Shown: one piece after another, positions 35,746 to 45,927 of the stretch | Layout of the letters: every line of letters starts with the position of its first letter | Numbering within the stretch: the first letter of the stretch is position 1 | Assembly (NCBI RefSeq): GCF_021155775.2 | Contig: NC_060233.1 | Location: forward strand, 20,873,456 to 20,937,455 | Direction: 5' to 3' | Source of the DNA: Neodiprion pinetum | Taxonomy: Eukaryota > Arthropoda > Insecta > Hymenoptera > Diprionidae | Length of the DNA: 64,000 nt | Position numbers and translations under genes: made by a program | Notes under the pieces: model-generated | Seen by the model: the letters and a program-made list of their open reading frames with translations, nothing else | Database searches by the model: none | Told to the model about the DNA's origin: nothing

Positions 35746-38309
35746 TATCGGACCAAGCAGCTACGCGCTGCAATTTGACGCGCACACCACGACGATTGGA
35801 ACTCTCAGGGTTAGGCGGCTGCACAGTCACCTCAACTGAAGTAGTAGAAACACTAGTATCGCTTAAGGCCGTTGACTTTACCTGTATGCTACATATTGTT
35901 AACAACTACGATATGCCAACGGATGTACTGATCGGACGCCATGTCATTGACCACGGACTTGCATTCACGTATGACGCCGAGGGTCTCAAAGTTGCGCGCG
36001 CAAAGCACGCAGAGGAAGTTTTTCGAAGCGATCATGCCACGGTTTCGACACTCCGCAAACAAGACATACAAACAGGACTGGCCGGAGCAGACCGGGCGCG
36101 ACTGCCAGACCTACTCGACAAATTTGGAAAAAATTTTACAACGGGAAAGCAACTAACCACCGTCAACAACGCCGAACTCACCATAAAACTCAAACGCGAC
36201 ACCACATTTTTTTATCGCCCGTATCGAATGTCCCTTGCCGAACGACAAAAGGTTAGAGAAATCATAGAAGACTTACTAAAAAATCAGATAATACAACCAA
36301 GTAACGCACAATATGCAAGCCCTACGTCGTTGGTGCGAAAAAACGAAAATGAAGATCGCATGTGTCACGACTTCAGACGGCTCAATGAACTCACAGTAAA
36401 GGATCGTTACCCAATACCGCGAATAGACGACTAGTTAGATCGCCTGGGGAAGGGAGTATTTTTCACGAGTCTTGATATGGCTTCGGGGTTCTACCAGGTG
36501 CCAATAGCTAAAGATTCACGGGACAAGACATCATTTGTAACGCCGGATGGGCAGTACGAATACCTACGAATGCCGTTTGGCCTAGCTACTGCTCCTGCCG
36601 TATTCCAACGAGCTATAAACAACGCGCTCGGGAACTTACGTTACACGATTGCTCTTGTATACTTAGACGACGTTCTGATTCCGTCAAAGACCATCGATGA
36701 GGGTTTGCGTAACTTGAAAATAGTACTCCAAGCACTCACTAGCGCCGGCTTTTCACTAAATTATAAAAAATGTAGGTTTGGTTTTGTTCTTCTCGAAACA
36801 AAAATAGAGTACCTGGGTCGTGAAATATCCGCGTCTGGTATACGCCCAACAGACAAGAAAATTCAAGCGCTTACACAAAGTCCTGTTCCAACCTGTGTTA
36901 AAGAAGTAAGACAATTTGTGGGCCTCGCAAATTACTTCAGAAGATTCATTCTAGCCTTCGCAATACTAATATCACCTATTACCGCGCTGATGAAAAAAGA
37001 CTCGATCTGGAACTGGACAAGTGAGTGCGAACTAGCGAGAGTTAAAATCATCACGATATTAACTAGCAAACCAACTATCAAAATATTTGATCACGGAAAA
37101 CCAACAGAACTTCATACCGATGGGAGCAGTATAGGAGTGGCCGCAATACTTATGCAATGGGACGGGGAAAACCGGGTAGTAGTAGCCTATTTTAGTAAGA
37201 AAAATTCCGCTGAAGAAAGTAAACGTCATTCTTACGAGTTGGAAACATTGGCAGTCGTAACTGCAGTTAAACATTTTAGATGCTATCTGCTCGGGATTGA
37301 ATTCAAGGTTGTCACGGATTGTGACGCGGTCAAATCCACAATGGCATAACGTCATATCAGTGGGAAAGTGGCTAGATGGTGGACCTACCTACAAGATTTT
37401 GAATTCGAAATTGAGTATCGCGCAGGAAAGAAACTTGCACACGTGAATTACCTGAGCCGAAACCCAGTTATGATTATGAAAAAGAATTGTATTCCTTGGT
37501 TAGTGGCTGAACAAGCTAAGGAAGATGAAGTTCAACAAATTATAAAGGAAATAAGAGAAAATCAGAACGCAGAACTGCGCAAGTTATACACGGTTAAAGA
37601 TGGTATGTTGTATCGACGAATGATCACCCCCGGCGGAAAAGAGACACTTTTGTGGTACGTACCGAAGATAGACAGGCTTCGAATTTGTCGCACATATCAC
37701 GACGACTTGTCACATGTATCTGGTGACAAAGGGTATGAAGTAGCGTCGAAAACATACTGGTTCCCTAGAATGAGACACACAATCGTGAAATACGCAAGAC
37801 GGTGTTTAAACAGTACGCTAGGCAAAGGGAACAGAGGCAAATCGGCAGTCAAATTAACACTTCGCGAACGAGCAAAGACCCCGTTCGATACAGTCTACTT
37901 AGACTTCTTGGGACCATTACCTGCCATAGATGGCCAGAAGCACGTGTTGTCATTAGTAGATGAATTCACCAAATTTTGCATCTTGAAAAGTGCTCCAGCC
38001 GCGAACGCAGTTAATGTCATAGCAATGCTTGAATTGCAAACTTCATTATTTGGCACCGCTAAAATGGTTTATGTTGACCGTGGAAAAGCGTTCGATTCGA
38101 ACATAGTCTCGGATTATTGTACAACGACAGGAACGAAGATCCACTACACAACTACTGGCAATCACAGGGGAACAGGTAACGTAGAAAAGATGATTCAAGG
38201 CATTCGCGAAAAAATCGTGACAGCCCAAACAGATTGGACAAAAGAATTGACAAAAATTCAACATTCTTCTAATATCACAAAAGCGTCCGCGACAGGCTTT
38301 ACTCGTTAG
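35643..38309 (+). pseudogene. Pol: protease, RT, RNase H, integrase core
   Basis: A single frame with three stops (36432-36434 TAG, 37347-37349 TAA, 38307-38309 TAG). Protease: DTGGDCSLIS at 35721. RT: MCHDFRRLNELTVKDRYPIP, SLDMASGFYQVPI, YLDD at 36660-36671, VRQFVGLANYFRRF. RNase H: HTDGSSIGVAAILMQ, ETLAVVTAVKHFRCYL, then AGKKLAHVNYLSRNP. Integrase: YHDDLSHVSGDKGYE with a degenerate second zinc pair (one Cys only), DFLGPLP (Asp at 37902), VYVDRGKAFDS, and NVEKMIQGI as the Glu. Inactive because of the stops and the degraded zinc site. Confidence 0.88.
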
Positions 38310-38944
38310 AACTATTAACCGGTCGAACGGACGTCCCACGAACGGACGCAGTTGCAGAAGCAGTATCAATAGTTTCCGACGAATCGATTGATCAAAAACG
38401 CCGACTGGCGATCCAACGCAGTCAATCATATGCCAAAAAGTACACCGATAAATGGAAGGAGAAACATAGACCCATGATTGAGTTCGATGTTCCTGATTTG
38501 GTGTGCATAAAATCGAATAATACTCAAGGCAAACTCGGAAAAGCATACGACGGACCATTCAAAGTCATTGGAGCATTGGACAATCATCGATACGAGCTCC
38601 ACAACTTGCAGACTGGACGCAAAGTTATACGCTCATCAGATCAGATGAGAAGATGGCCTACCCAGTCGGAACAGACTGCCCATGTTGGTAAGCTAAAATT
38701 TCCGTTGGCTGTGTATTCAGCAACAAGGCCCTGTATGGGAATTTACAATTTCTGTTGGCTGTGTATTCAGCAACAAGGCCCTGTATGGAAATCTACAATT
38801 TCTGTTGGCTGTGTATTCAGCAACAAGGTCCTGTATCGGAAATTGCAACCTCTGTTGGCTGTGTATTCAGCAACGGAAGGACTCAGATCAGACCTGTTGC
38901 GAAAGAAAAGAAAAAAAAAAAAGTTACATCTTGATACCGCATAG
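38310..38944 (+). pseudogene. Integrase C-terminal end, frameshifted, running into 50-bp tandem repeats
   Basis: Pol resumes in the +2 frame (RLAIQRSQSYAKKYTDKWKE, then LGKAYDGPFKVIGALDNHRY, the integrase C-terminal fold). From 38702 the frame passes through three and a half copies of a 50-bp repeat, so each unit is read in a different frame, and ends at 38942-38944 in a Lys-rich tail (KKRKKKK). Confidence 0.75.
38702..38876 (+). repeat. 50-bp tandem repeat, 3.5 units
   Basis: TGTTGGCTGTGTATTCAGCA recurs at 38702 (one mismatch), 38752, 38802 and 38852. Confidence 0.95.
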
Positions 38945-39057
38945 TACTAATGTACATGGACAGCACCAGATCTGCTGTCAGATTCCTCATCTGTTTCAGA
39001 ATAGCTCCTAGAGGGATACAAACGCGTTCAAGGACGATCGCATCGTCAGAAGGGCCG

Positions 39058-39252
39058 TGTTATGACATCCACACACGCGGAGCGTGTGACACCTTAGGCA
39101 GATAGGCTTATCCCTTCTCCCCGTCAGCGCATCTTCTGTTTACTCGGACTTTGTGAATTGTATTCATTCGTATCCAGTCTTGAGAAGCGTTCGGTCGATA
39201 AGAAACCTTGTTCTCCATAAGACTGGCCCCCCTGAGTTTTATTTTCCTAACA
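39058..39252 (+). repeat. 3' LTR, second Gypsy family
   Basis: 195 bp. The TATA box of the 5' LTR is mutated here (CCATAA). The purine-rich AGAAGGG just upstream is the likely polypurine tract. Confidence 0.92.
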
Positions 39253-39450
39253 ATATAAAAAAAATAATCCAAATGAATCATATTCCTTAAATTAAAAAAT
39301 AATAGGTTTTCGAAAATTAAAAATATGAAATTGAATAACTAATCATTTATCTGTCGGTATGTTTTCTTTACACTTTTCAACAAGTTCTAATCCATTGTAT
39401 GAATGTTCCAAATTACAATCCATAAAGGACATTAAATGGCATTTTTTTAA

Positions 39451-40372
39451 GGTAGTAGTCCGGTGTGACGACCAAAATATAGACGTTTTTTCATGATTTT
39501 TTTTTAAAAAGTAAATAAAATGCTATCGTTTTAAAGTTTTTACATGTTTTTATTGGTGTTTTGAAGTATATAAAAAAAATTTTTTAAAGTTAATTTTGCA
39601 TTAATTTGTTTAAAATTTTTGACGTCAATATGGAGTCCTCAAAGAAAAGATGAGTTGGTTCGGGGAAACACACAGCCTTCCAAAGTCATCTGAAATAAAA
39701 AATTCAAAGAGATTATTATTCTGTAGACTTCATTTTAGGTCCCCAACCTTAAATATACATAAAAATAAAAAAACAAAAACAAAATGGCGGACTTGTGAAA
39801 AAAGTTCTCAAAATCTAATTTTTTTTCTTCATAAATTGTTTGAATAAAATAGTTTATAATTAAAAAATTAAATGTTTTAAAGCTTCGGCATCTAGATATG
39901 TGTGTCTAGAATAACGGGTTAAATTTTTAGCTAAATCGGTTAAATAGTTTTGAGTCAGTGATTCCCCGAACTTTCGAAAACATGGTTTTGAGAAAAACGC
40001 TCTTAAAGTTTTGACAACAGATTTTTTTCAATAAAATTATACTTACATTAATCAGCTATGCCTGGTGCATAGAGCAGTCCTTCCGTTTCCTCAAAGTTGT
40101 CATTTTCAGCAGCTTTTAGAGCTCTACGTAAGGTTCTGGCTTCTTTGGAGTTGGCTTTTTAAGCACAATATTAGCAACAGATTTGACAGCGACGCTTTCA
40201 TACACACGCTTTCATACACACTACGGCGCGCTCTCTTATTTTAGCTATAACTTTAAGAATAATTAAAATTTATGTCTGAAATTTTTATAGCATATTTTTA
40301 AGATGTTTTTCTTCCGAAAAATGTAAAAAAAAAAAAAATCGATTTTTTGAACCCGTCACACCGGGCTACTAC
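39451..40372. mobile_element. non-autonomous DNA element with TTAA target duplication
   Basis: Terminal inverted repeats GGTAGTAGTCCGGTGTGACG (39451) and its complement ending at 40372 differ at one base. Both ends are flanked by TTAA (39447-39450, 40373-40376), and removal restores satellite (GCATTTTTTTAA + TGAAGA). 922 bp with no transposase. TTAA duplication is the rule for piggyBac-type transposition, but this TIR does not begin with the usual CCY, so superfamily assignment is tentative. Confidence 0.85.
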
Positions 40373-40376
40373 CTTA

Positions 40377-41594
40377 ATGAAGACTATTTCTATTAAAATT
40401 CGTATGTGAGCGAATAATTGAAAAATTCAAAGAATTTTTCTAATTATTATATTCATTTTCAAAAAATTTAATTCATGTGAAAATTTTTCTCTTCTTTAAT
40501 TTCCCTCTTTTTAGAAGTTAATTGAAAATTATAATATACATAAATAAAATATGAATAATTAATTTATTTGTCATTTAATTCATTTGATCAATTATATATA
40601 TATGTAAACAAATTATACAATAATATTATTGATTAGAAATGTAGGCGAATAAATTAAATGATCATTAAATTGAATATGAAAAGAAATAATTAAAATGAAT
40701 CATATTTCCTAAATTGAAAAATAATCATATTTTGAAAATGAAAAATATCGAATAGAATAACTGATTCTTCATCTGTCTGTGTGTTTTCTTCAGACGCTTC
40801 AATAAGTTCCAATCCATTGTATAAATGTTCCAAATTGCAATCCATAAAGGACATTGGATGGCATTTTTTCAATGAATAATATTTTTATCTTAATTAATAT
40901 GTAAGCAAGTGAACAAAAAATATATAGGATTTTTTTCATATCTGTATTTATTTTCAAAAAATTCAATTAATTTGAAAATTTTTTTATGTTATGAAATTTT
41001 CCTTTTTTTGAAATTGAATTGAAAATTATAATATATATAAATACAATATAAATAATGAATTTATTTATCATTTTCTTTTATTTAATCAATTATATATATA
41101 TAAAAATTTTACATTAAGATAATTCAATATGTATGGTGGCAATTAAATTGAATACTTTAATGATATAGAAAGTAATGAATTTTTAATAAATCATATTTCT
41201 CAAATTAACAAATAATTTGTTTTTCAGAATTGAAAATATGAACTAGAATAACTGATTATTCATCTGTCTGTGTGTTTTCTTTAGACGTTTCAATAAGTTC
41301 TAATCCATTGTATAAATGTTCCAAATTACAATCCATAAAGGACATCGGATGGCATTTTTTCAGTGAATAATATTTTTATTTTCATAAATATGTAAGCAAA
41401 TAATCAAAAAATATATAAAATTTTTTTCACGGCTATATTTATTTTCAAAAAAATTTAATAATTTGGGAATTTTTTTATGTCATGAAATTTTCCTTTTTTT
41501 GAAATTAAATTAAAAATTATAATATATATGAATAAAATGTAAATGATAATTTTGATTATCATTTTCTTTTATTCAATCAATTATATATATATAC
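40377..41594 (-). repeat. satellite array, R orientation
   Basis: Cores near 40850 and 41345; interrupted at 41594. A short stretch of the same satellite, 39253-39446, lies left of the TTAA element. Confidence 0.9.
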
Positions 41595-43278
41595 TGTGAC
41601 GGGACGCCTGGCTGGCGTACCGACACCCGGGGTTCAGCGCGTGCCCCCTAATATTTTGCTTGGTAAACCCAAGCCAAATCTAACTGTCCACTCGATAACC
41701 CCGCCACACACCGGGAACCCAATCAAATCACACGATTTACCGTACCCCTTCTTCAGGGAACGCGACCAATCTCTATCCACGAAAACGGCGTAACTAGACA
41801 ATAAGAGTATATAAGACGAGCGCAAACGCGAATCAATCAATCTATCACCTATTGAGCAACCGCCAGGATAGATTATCGCAGACTTCCACGAGAAGACCCA
41901 TACTTCCACATCCACGAGGAGCCGGACACCAAGGACCCACGATCAGGAGACGTGGAGTACCCGTGCAAGGAATTCTCAACACGACTTCCCATCAAAAGAG
42001 GGCATTCAGCGTACTAATAAATCCTATTTGTTTTCAATAAAATAAATTCCTTAGGTACTAGGGAGCCGTGTCTGAGTGAAGAACAGCATTGCGTCTGACC
42101 TCATAGCTCAGATACGGTGATCGTCTCACAATCCCCCGACCCGTAGGTAGGACACCTGAACCCGTAGAGAGTCACGGTCATAGTGACTGAAAGTCTTAAT
42201 ACAGGTGAAGGTACATTCGCGTAGAATCCCCTTGCCTTCAACTACCACGCTAGTAATATCCAGTCTTGCCATACGCAAACTGAATCACTATCAAAGTCCT
42301 TCTGACTACTATGCTATCACTCACATAATATTCTGTTTCAGTACTATCTGAACGAATAATTACAATATTAAAATCAACCGTCAGCGACGATTCCTCATTA
42401 TCAAATACCGTCCCTCTGACGACCAGGCTATAACAAATAATATTGAGTCTACCCATAGGTAAACCGAACTACCATCCAAGTCCTTCCGACTACCGTACTG
42501 GCACACGAATAATATTCTGTCTTAGTTCCCACTAAACGAATCATTATCCATCACCAAAACCGACTAGTCAACGATCCAGAATAATCAAATACCGTCCCTC
42601 TGACCAACACGCTATCACGCAATTAATAGTCAGTCTTGCCGCAGGCAAACTTCATTAATATCAAAGCAAATAAGGAAGAACTATCCCTTCCTAAATTATC
42701 GAAAATCTCTTCGAGATTACCAGAAGAATAAGTTCACAATCTTTTATCCTGTCTCTTATCCCGCCTCACGGGAACAAAACATTGACGTATAATTGCTATA
42801 TTTTCTTTCCCGAAATAAATAATTTCGCATCACGAGTCAACCTCTCAGAGCGATCTATCTGTGAATGCTTCACACTCACAGATCCAGTTTGACCCTCAAC
42901 CGTTTACACGGCCTATGAGGATGGGTCTATTCCACTCGTGCCTGTGCACATGAGGGTGAGAAAACAAATTCTGAGGCTATCTCGAAAAACCAAGTTGGAG
43001 TGGTCAAACTATTCGGGCTGTTCCCGGAGTTAATCAGACAATTAACAAGCATCCTTCTCCACCTTCCTTCCGTGTCCAGAGACCGAATCCTGCAGCTCTA
43101 TTCCAGAGACAGGAAACTCTCAAAACAAAAATATCATTCGAGTATGCGCTAAATATCACACATAGCGTGTGTAGTTTTGGCGAAACAAAGCCCGCGAATA
43201 AACTGTACGTCTCATTGGCGAAAGCGTGCAAACTCGAATCGTTTCATTGGCGACCGTAACAGGACGCGAAACGTTTCA
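41595..43278 (+). mobile_element. LTR-PBS-LTR-end remnant of a long-LTR retrotransposon
   Basis: A clear 4-bp TSD, ATAC (41591-41594, 43279-43282), surrounds a block that begins TGTGACGGGACGCC and folds back on itself (GGCGTACCGACAC). TATA box TATATAAG near 41808 and AATAAA near 42017 and 42041 show U3-R on the plus strand. The LTR ends ATCGTTTCA at 43246 and is followed by TTGGCGACCGTAACAGGACG, which closely resembles the tRNA-Arg primer site used by mdg1/412-like Gypsy elements. After ~25 bases comes CGTTTCA again, the end of a second LTR, so the whole interior has been deleted. Inside the LTR a ~185-bp unit is repeated three times in diverged form (landmarks at 42261, 42444, 42630). Confidence 0.75.
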
Positions 43279-44238
43279 ATACAAACTTTACATCAAGATA
43301 ATTCAATATAAATGGTGGCAATTAAATAGAATAATTTAATGATATAAAAAATAATGAATTTAAATATATCATATTTCTCACATTAAAAATAATTTGTTTT
43401 TCAAAATTAAAAATATGAAATTAAGTTACTAGTCATTTATCTATCTGTACGTTTTCTTCAGACTTTTCGGTAAGTTCTAATGCATTGTATGAATGTTCCA
43501 AACTACAATCCATGAAGTACATCAAATGGCATTTTTTTAATGAATCATATTTTCATTTAAACTGATATGTGATCAAATAATCAAAAACTACATAGAATTT
43601 TTTCAATAACTATATTACCTTTAAAAAATTTATTTGTTGTAAGAATTTTTTTTTTTTTTTATTATTTTTTTTTCAGAAAAGAATTCAAAATTATAATATA
43701 TATAAGTAAAATATGAATCATAAATTTATTCATCATTTGTTCTATTCAATTAATTGTATAATTAAACGAATTATAGATTATTATAATTAAATATAAGTGG
43801 AGGCAATTAAATTTAATAATTTGATGATATAAAAAATAATAAAGTTGAATTAATCATTTTTCGTGAATTAATGAATAATCAATTTCAAAAAATTAAAAAT
43901 ATGAAATTAAATAACTAATCATTCACGTATCTGTATGTTTTCGTTAAACACTTTATTAAGTTATGATACGTTGTATTAATGTTACAAATTACAATCCGTA
44001 AAGTACATTAATAGGCATTTTTTGATTAAATAATATTTTCATCATAATTAATGTGTGAGCGAATAATGAATAAATATATAGGATTTTTTCATTAATTACA
44101 GTTATTTGTGAGAAATTTGATCAATCTGAAAATTTTTTTTTTAACATTTTCCTTATTTTAGAAGTGAACTAAAAATTATGATATATATAAATAAAATGTA
44201 AATAATAAATTTATCAATAATTTTTTTTATTTAATTAA
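43279..44238 (-). repeat. satellite array, R orientation
   Basis: Cores near 43530 and 44010. Ends at the A of the Helitron insertion site (44238). Confidence 0.9.
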
Positions 44239-44573
44239 CTAGGGGCTTCGCGCCTCACTATTTCCTTACGCATTGTCTAGTAGACAGGCGAATTCCTTCA
44301 TGTTGATTTGATGACAGGTCTGCACTTGTTGTCCACTTCAATTCCTTCTGTGCTTACTTTTCTTTTTTTCATCAATCTAAGCTTCCATTCGTTGGTTGAA
44401 AATTGGTGTTCCTTCTCTATTGATATCTATCTATCTCCTTGACTTGCTGAATTATTTTTGCTACCGCTCTGCCCGTTATTCTCCAAAATCACCTTCTTTA
44501 CATTATTTTTTTCTCTATATTTATGTTGCTGTTCACTCCGTAAAACACCTCTTTCTCTTGTGGTCAACATCGA

Positions 44574-45215
44574 TCATGGTCGTCCTCTTGCCAGGTTATA
44601 GGAATATTTGTTTATTATTATTCTCTGGCTTATTTGGTTCTTCGCACTTAAAATTTTATTTTCCTTTTTCCTTTGTGATACTTCCGACCATCCACCATCT
44701 TCATCGCCTTGTCTGCTGGTTGAAACTCCTCCTTTCTGTTCGTTGATTGAAAAGCCAGTATGATATTTTTTGTTCGCTTCCCTATATTTTCGCTGCTGTT
44801 CCCGTCGTCTAATTTTTCGCTCTTCTATGTACATCACATTGGTTGGTCGTCCTCTCGATTTATTTTCCGAATCAATCATCGCAATCGATTCTTCTAATTC
44901 TTCGACACCCTTCGTTGAATTATTTTTACTGCCGCTCTGCCGGTTATTCTCCAAAATCACCTTGTTTATATTATTTTTTTCTCTATATTTGCGTTGATGT
45001 TCATTCTGCAAAACACCTCTTTCTCTTGTGGTCAACATCGATCCTGGTCGTCCTCTTTCCTGGTTATACGAATATTTGATGGATATTATTCTATGGCTTA
45101 TTTGGTTCTTCGCACTCACAATTTTATTTTCCTCTTTCTTTTGTGATACTTCCGACCATCCACCATCTTCATCGCCTTGTCTGCTGCTCGAAACTCCTCC
45201 TTTCTCCATTGTCAT
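44574..45215 (-). CDS. basic modular ORF with RGRP (AT-hook-like) repeats, Helitron copy 1
   Basis: 214 codons downstream of the OTU frame, separated from it by a stop shared with copy 2. It contains repeated modules: a QGDEDGGWSEVSQ segment, then a short linker to RGRP followed by RERG...QRKYREKN or IEERKIRRREQQRKYRE. RGRP is the core of an AT-hook that binds AT-rich minor grooves. Similar modules follow OTU domains in some arthropod Helitron proteins, as far as I recall. It ends at a TAG just after a third RGRP; related sequence continues to ~44250 with further stops. The present start may be internal to a longer ancestral protein. Confidence 0.6.
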   Translation of the reverse strand: MTMEKGGVSSSRQGDEDGGWSEVSQKKEENKIVSAKNQISHRIISIKYSYNQERGRPGSMLTTRERGVLQNEHQRKYREKNNINKVILENNRQSGSKNNSTKGVEELEESIAMIDSENKSRGRPTNVMYIEERKIRRREQQRKYREANKKYHTGFSINEQKGGVSTSRQGDEDGGWSEVSQRKKENKILSAKNQISQRIIINKYSYNLARGRP

Positions 45216-45278
45216 CGTAAATCCTGGCTGTCCTTTTGACTGTTTGGTGATATATTTAGATTTACTATTATTTGATTG

Positions 45279-45707
45279 TTACTTTTCATACTTATTACTC
45301 ACTATCTGAATTTTATTTTGGTTCTGCAAGACATCAAAGTGTCCACTGTCTCCGTCGCCGGTGAAGAGTAGCGAGAATTGTGTTCCATTTTGTGATCTGT
45401 TCCGGTGTGGATGAATTTGTTCTTCGCGATACACGATTAAACATATCTTAAAAATATCCGCAGCTGTATATATTGCATTTTTATTCATATGTGATTTGTA
45501 ATCACCAGGTCACCTAATCACAGCACCGTTTGACTCATTACCTGTAATAAAACCCGCAAATGTAGACCAATTATCCACTATATTTGAAACGATACTTAGT
45601 CTCACCTCTGCGTGTCGATCTTGAGTCCCGTATACACAATACGCCAACGCGCGAAAAAGACAATTCCCGTCGGGAATCATCTTGATAATTTTCGTTTGCA
45701 TGTTCAT
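45279..45707 (-). pseudogene. OTU-like cysteine protease (broken), Helitron copy 1
   Basis: OTU proteases remove ubiquitin. The catalytic Cys motif is PDGNCLFRALAYCVYG near the N-terminus and the His motif is GDGDSGHFDVL near 45330. Between them is DNWSTFAGFITG and ADIFKICLIVYRE. Breaks: a TGA after AVIR near 45510 (TCA in copy 2) and a deletion of the ~10 residues that copy 2 has before ADIFEICL. The frame continues past the His motif to a TAA at KYEK, which is also present in copy 2. Confidence 0.8.
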
Positions 45708-45927
45708 TTTTTGCGCGTCATTAACAGATACCTATGAAGATATTTGTCATAAACAGCCGATGACAGCTGTCAAAGGGTTTCCTAGATGCTTTTTGTTTTG
45801 TTTTCGGGATCTCGGCCCACCGCCAACTTCATGCGTATACTATTGTTATTATAATCTTTTTTTACTATTGTTATTATAATCTTTTTCTACGTTTATTTGT
45901 TTGAAACTTTTTTATTAGATAGAGAGA

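Larger units (their letters stand above)
34474..39252 (+). mobile_element. second Gypsy family, 4.8 kb, short LTRs
   Basis: Flanked by short LTRs of 196 and 195 bp (TGTTAT(A/G)ACATCCACAC...TTCCTAACA) and a 4-bp TSD, ATAT (34470-34473 and 39253-39256), with satellite continuity across the site. It encodes Gag, protease, RT, RNase H and integrase in the Ty3/Gypsy order with no extra domain between RNase H and integrase. Confidence 0.93.
44239..45927 (-). mobile_element. Helitron copy 1, non-autonomous, OTU cargo
   Basis: On the minus strand the element begins TCTCTCTATCTAATA (45927), preceded by A, and ends GAAGCCCCTAG (44239), followed by T. A 5' TC, a 3' CTAG preceded by a GC-rich segment, and insertion between A and T without duplication define Helitrons. 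Joining the flanks gives unbroken satellite (TTAATTAA + TTATATATAC). Contents: a broken OTU protease ORF and basic RGRP modules. No Rep or helicase, so it must have moved in trans. Confidence 0.92.
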
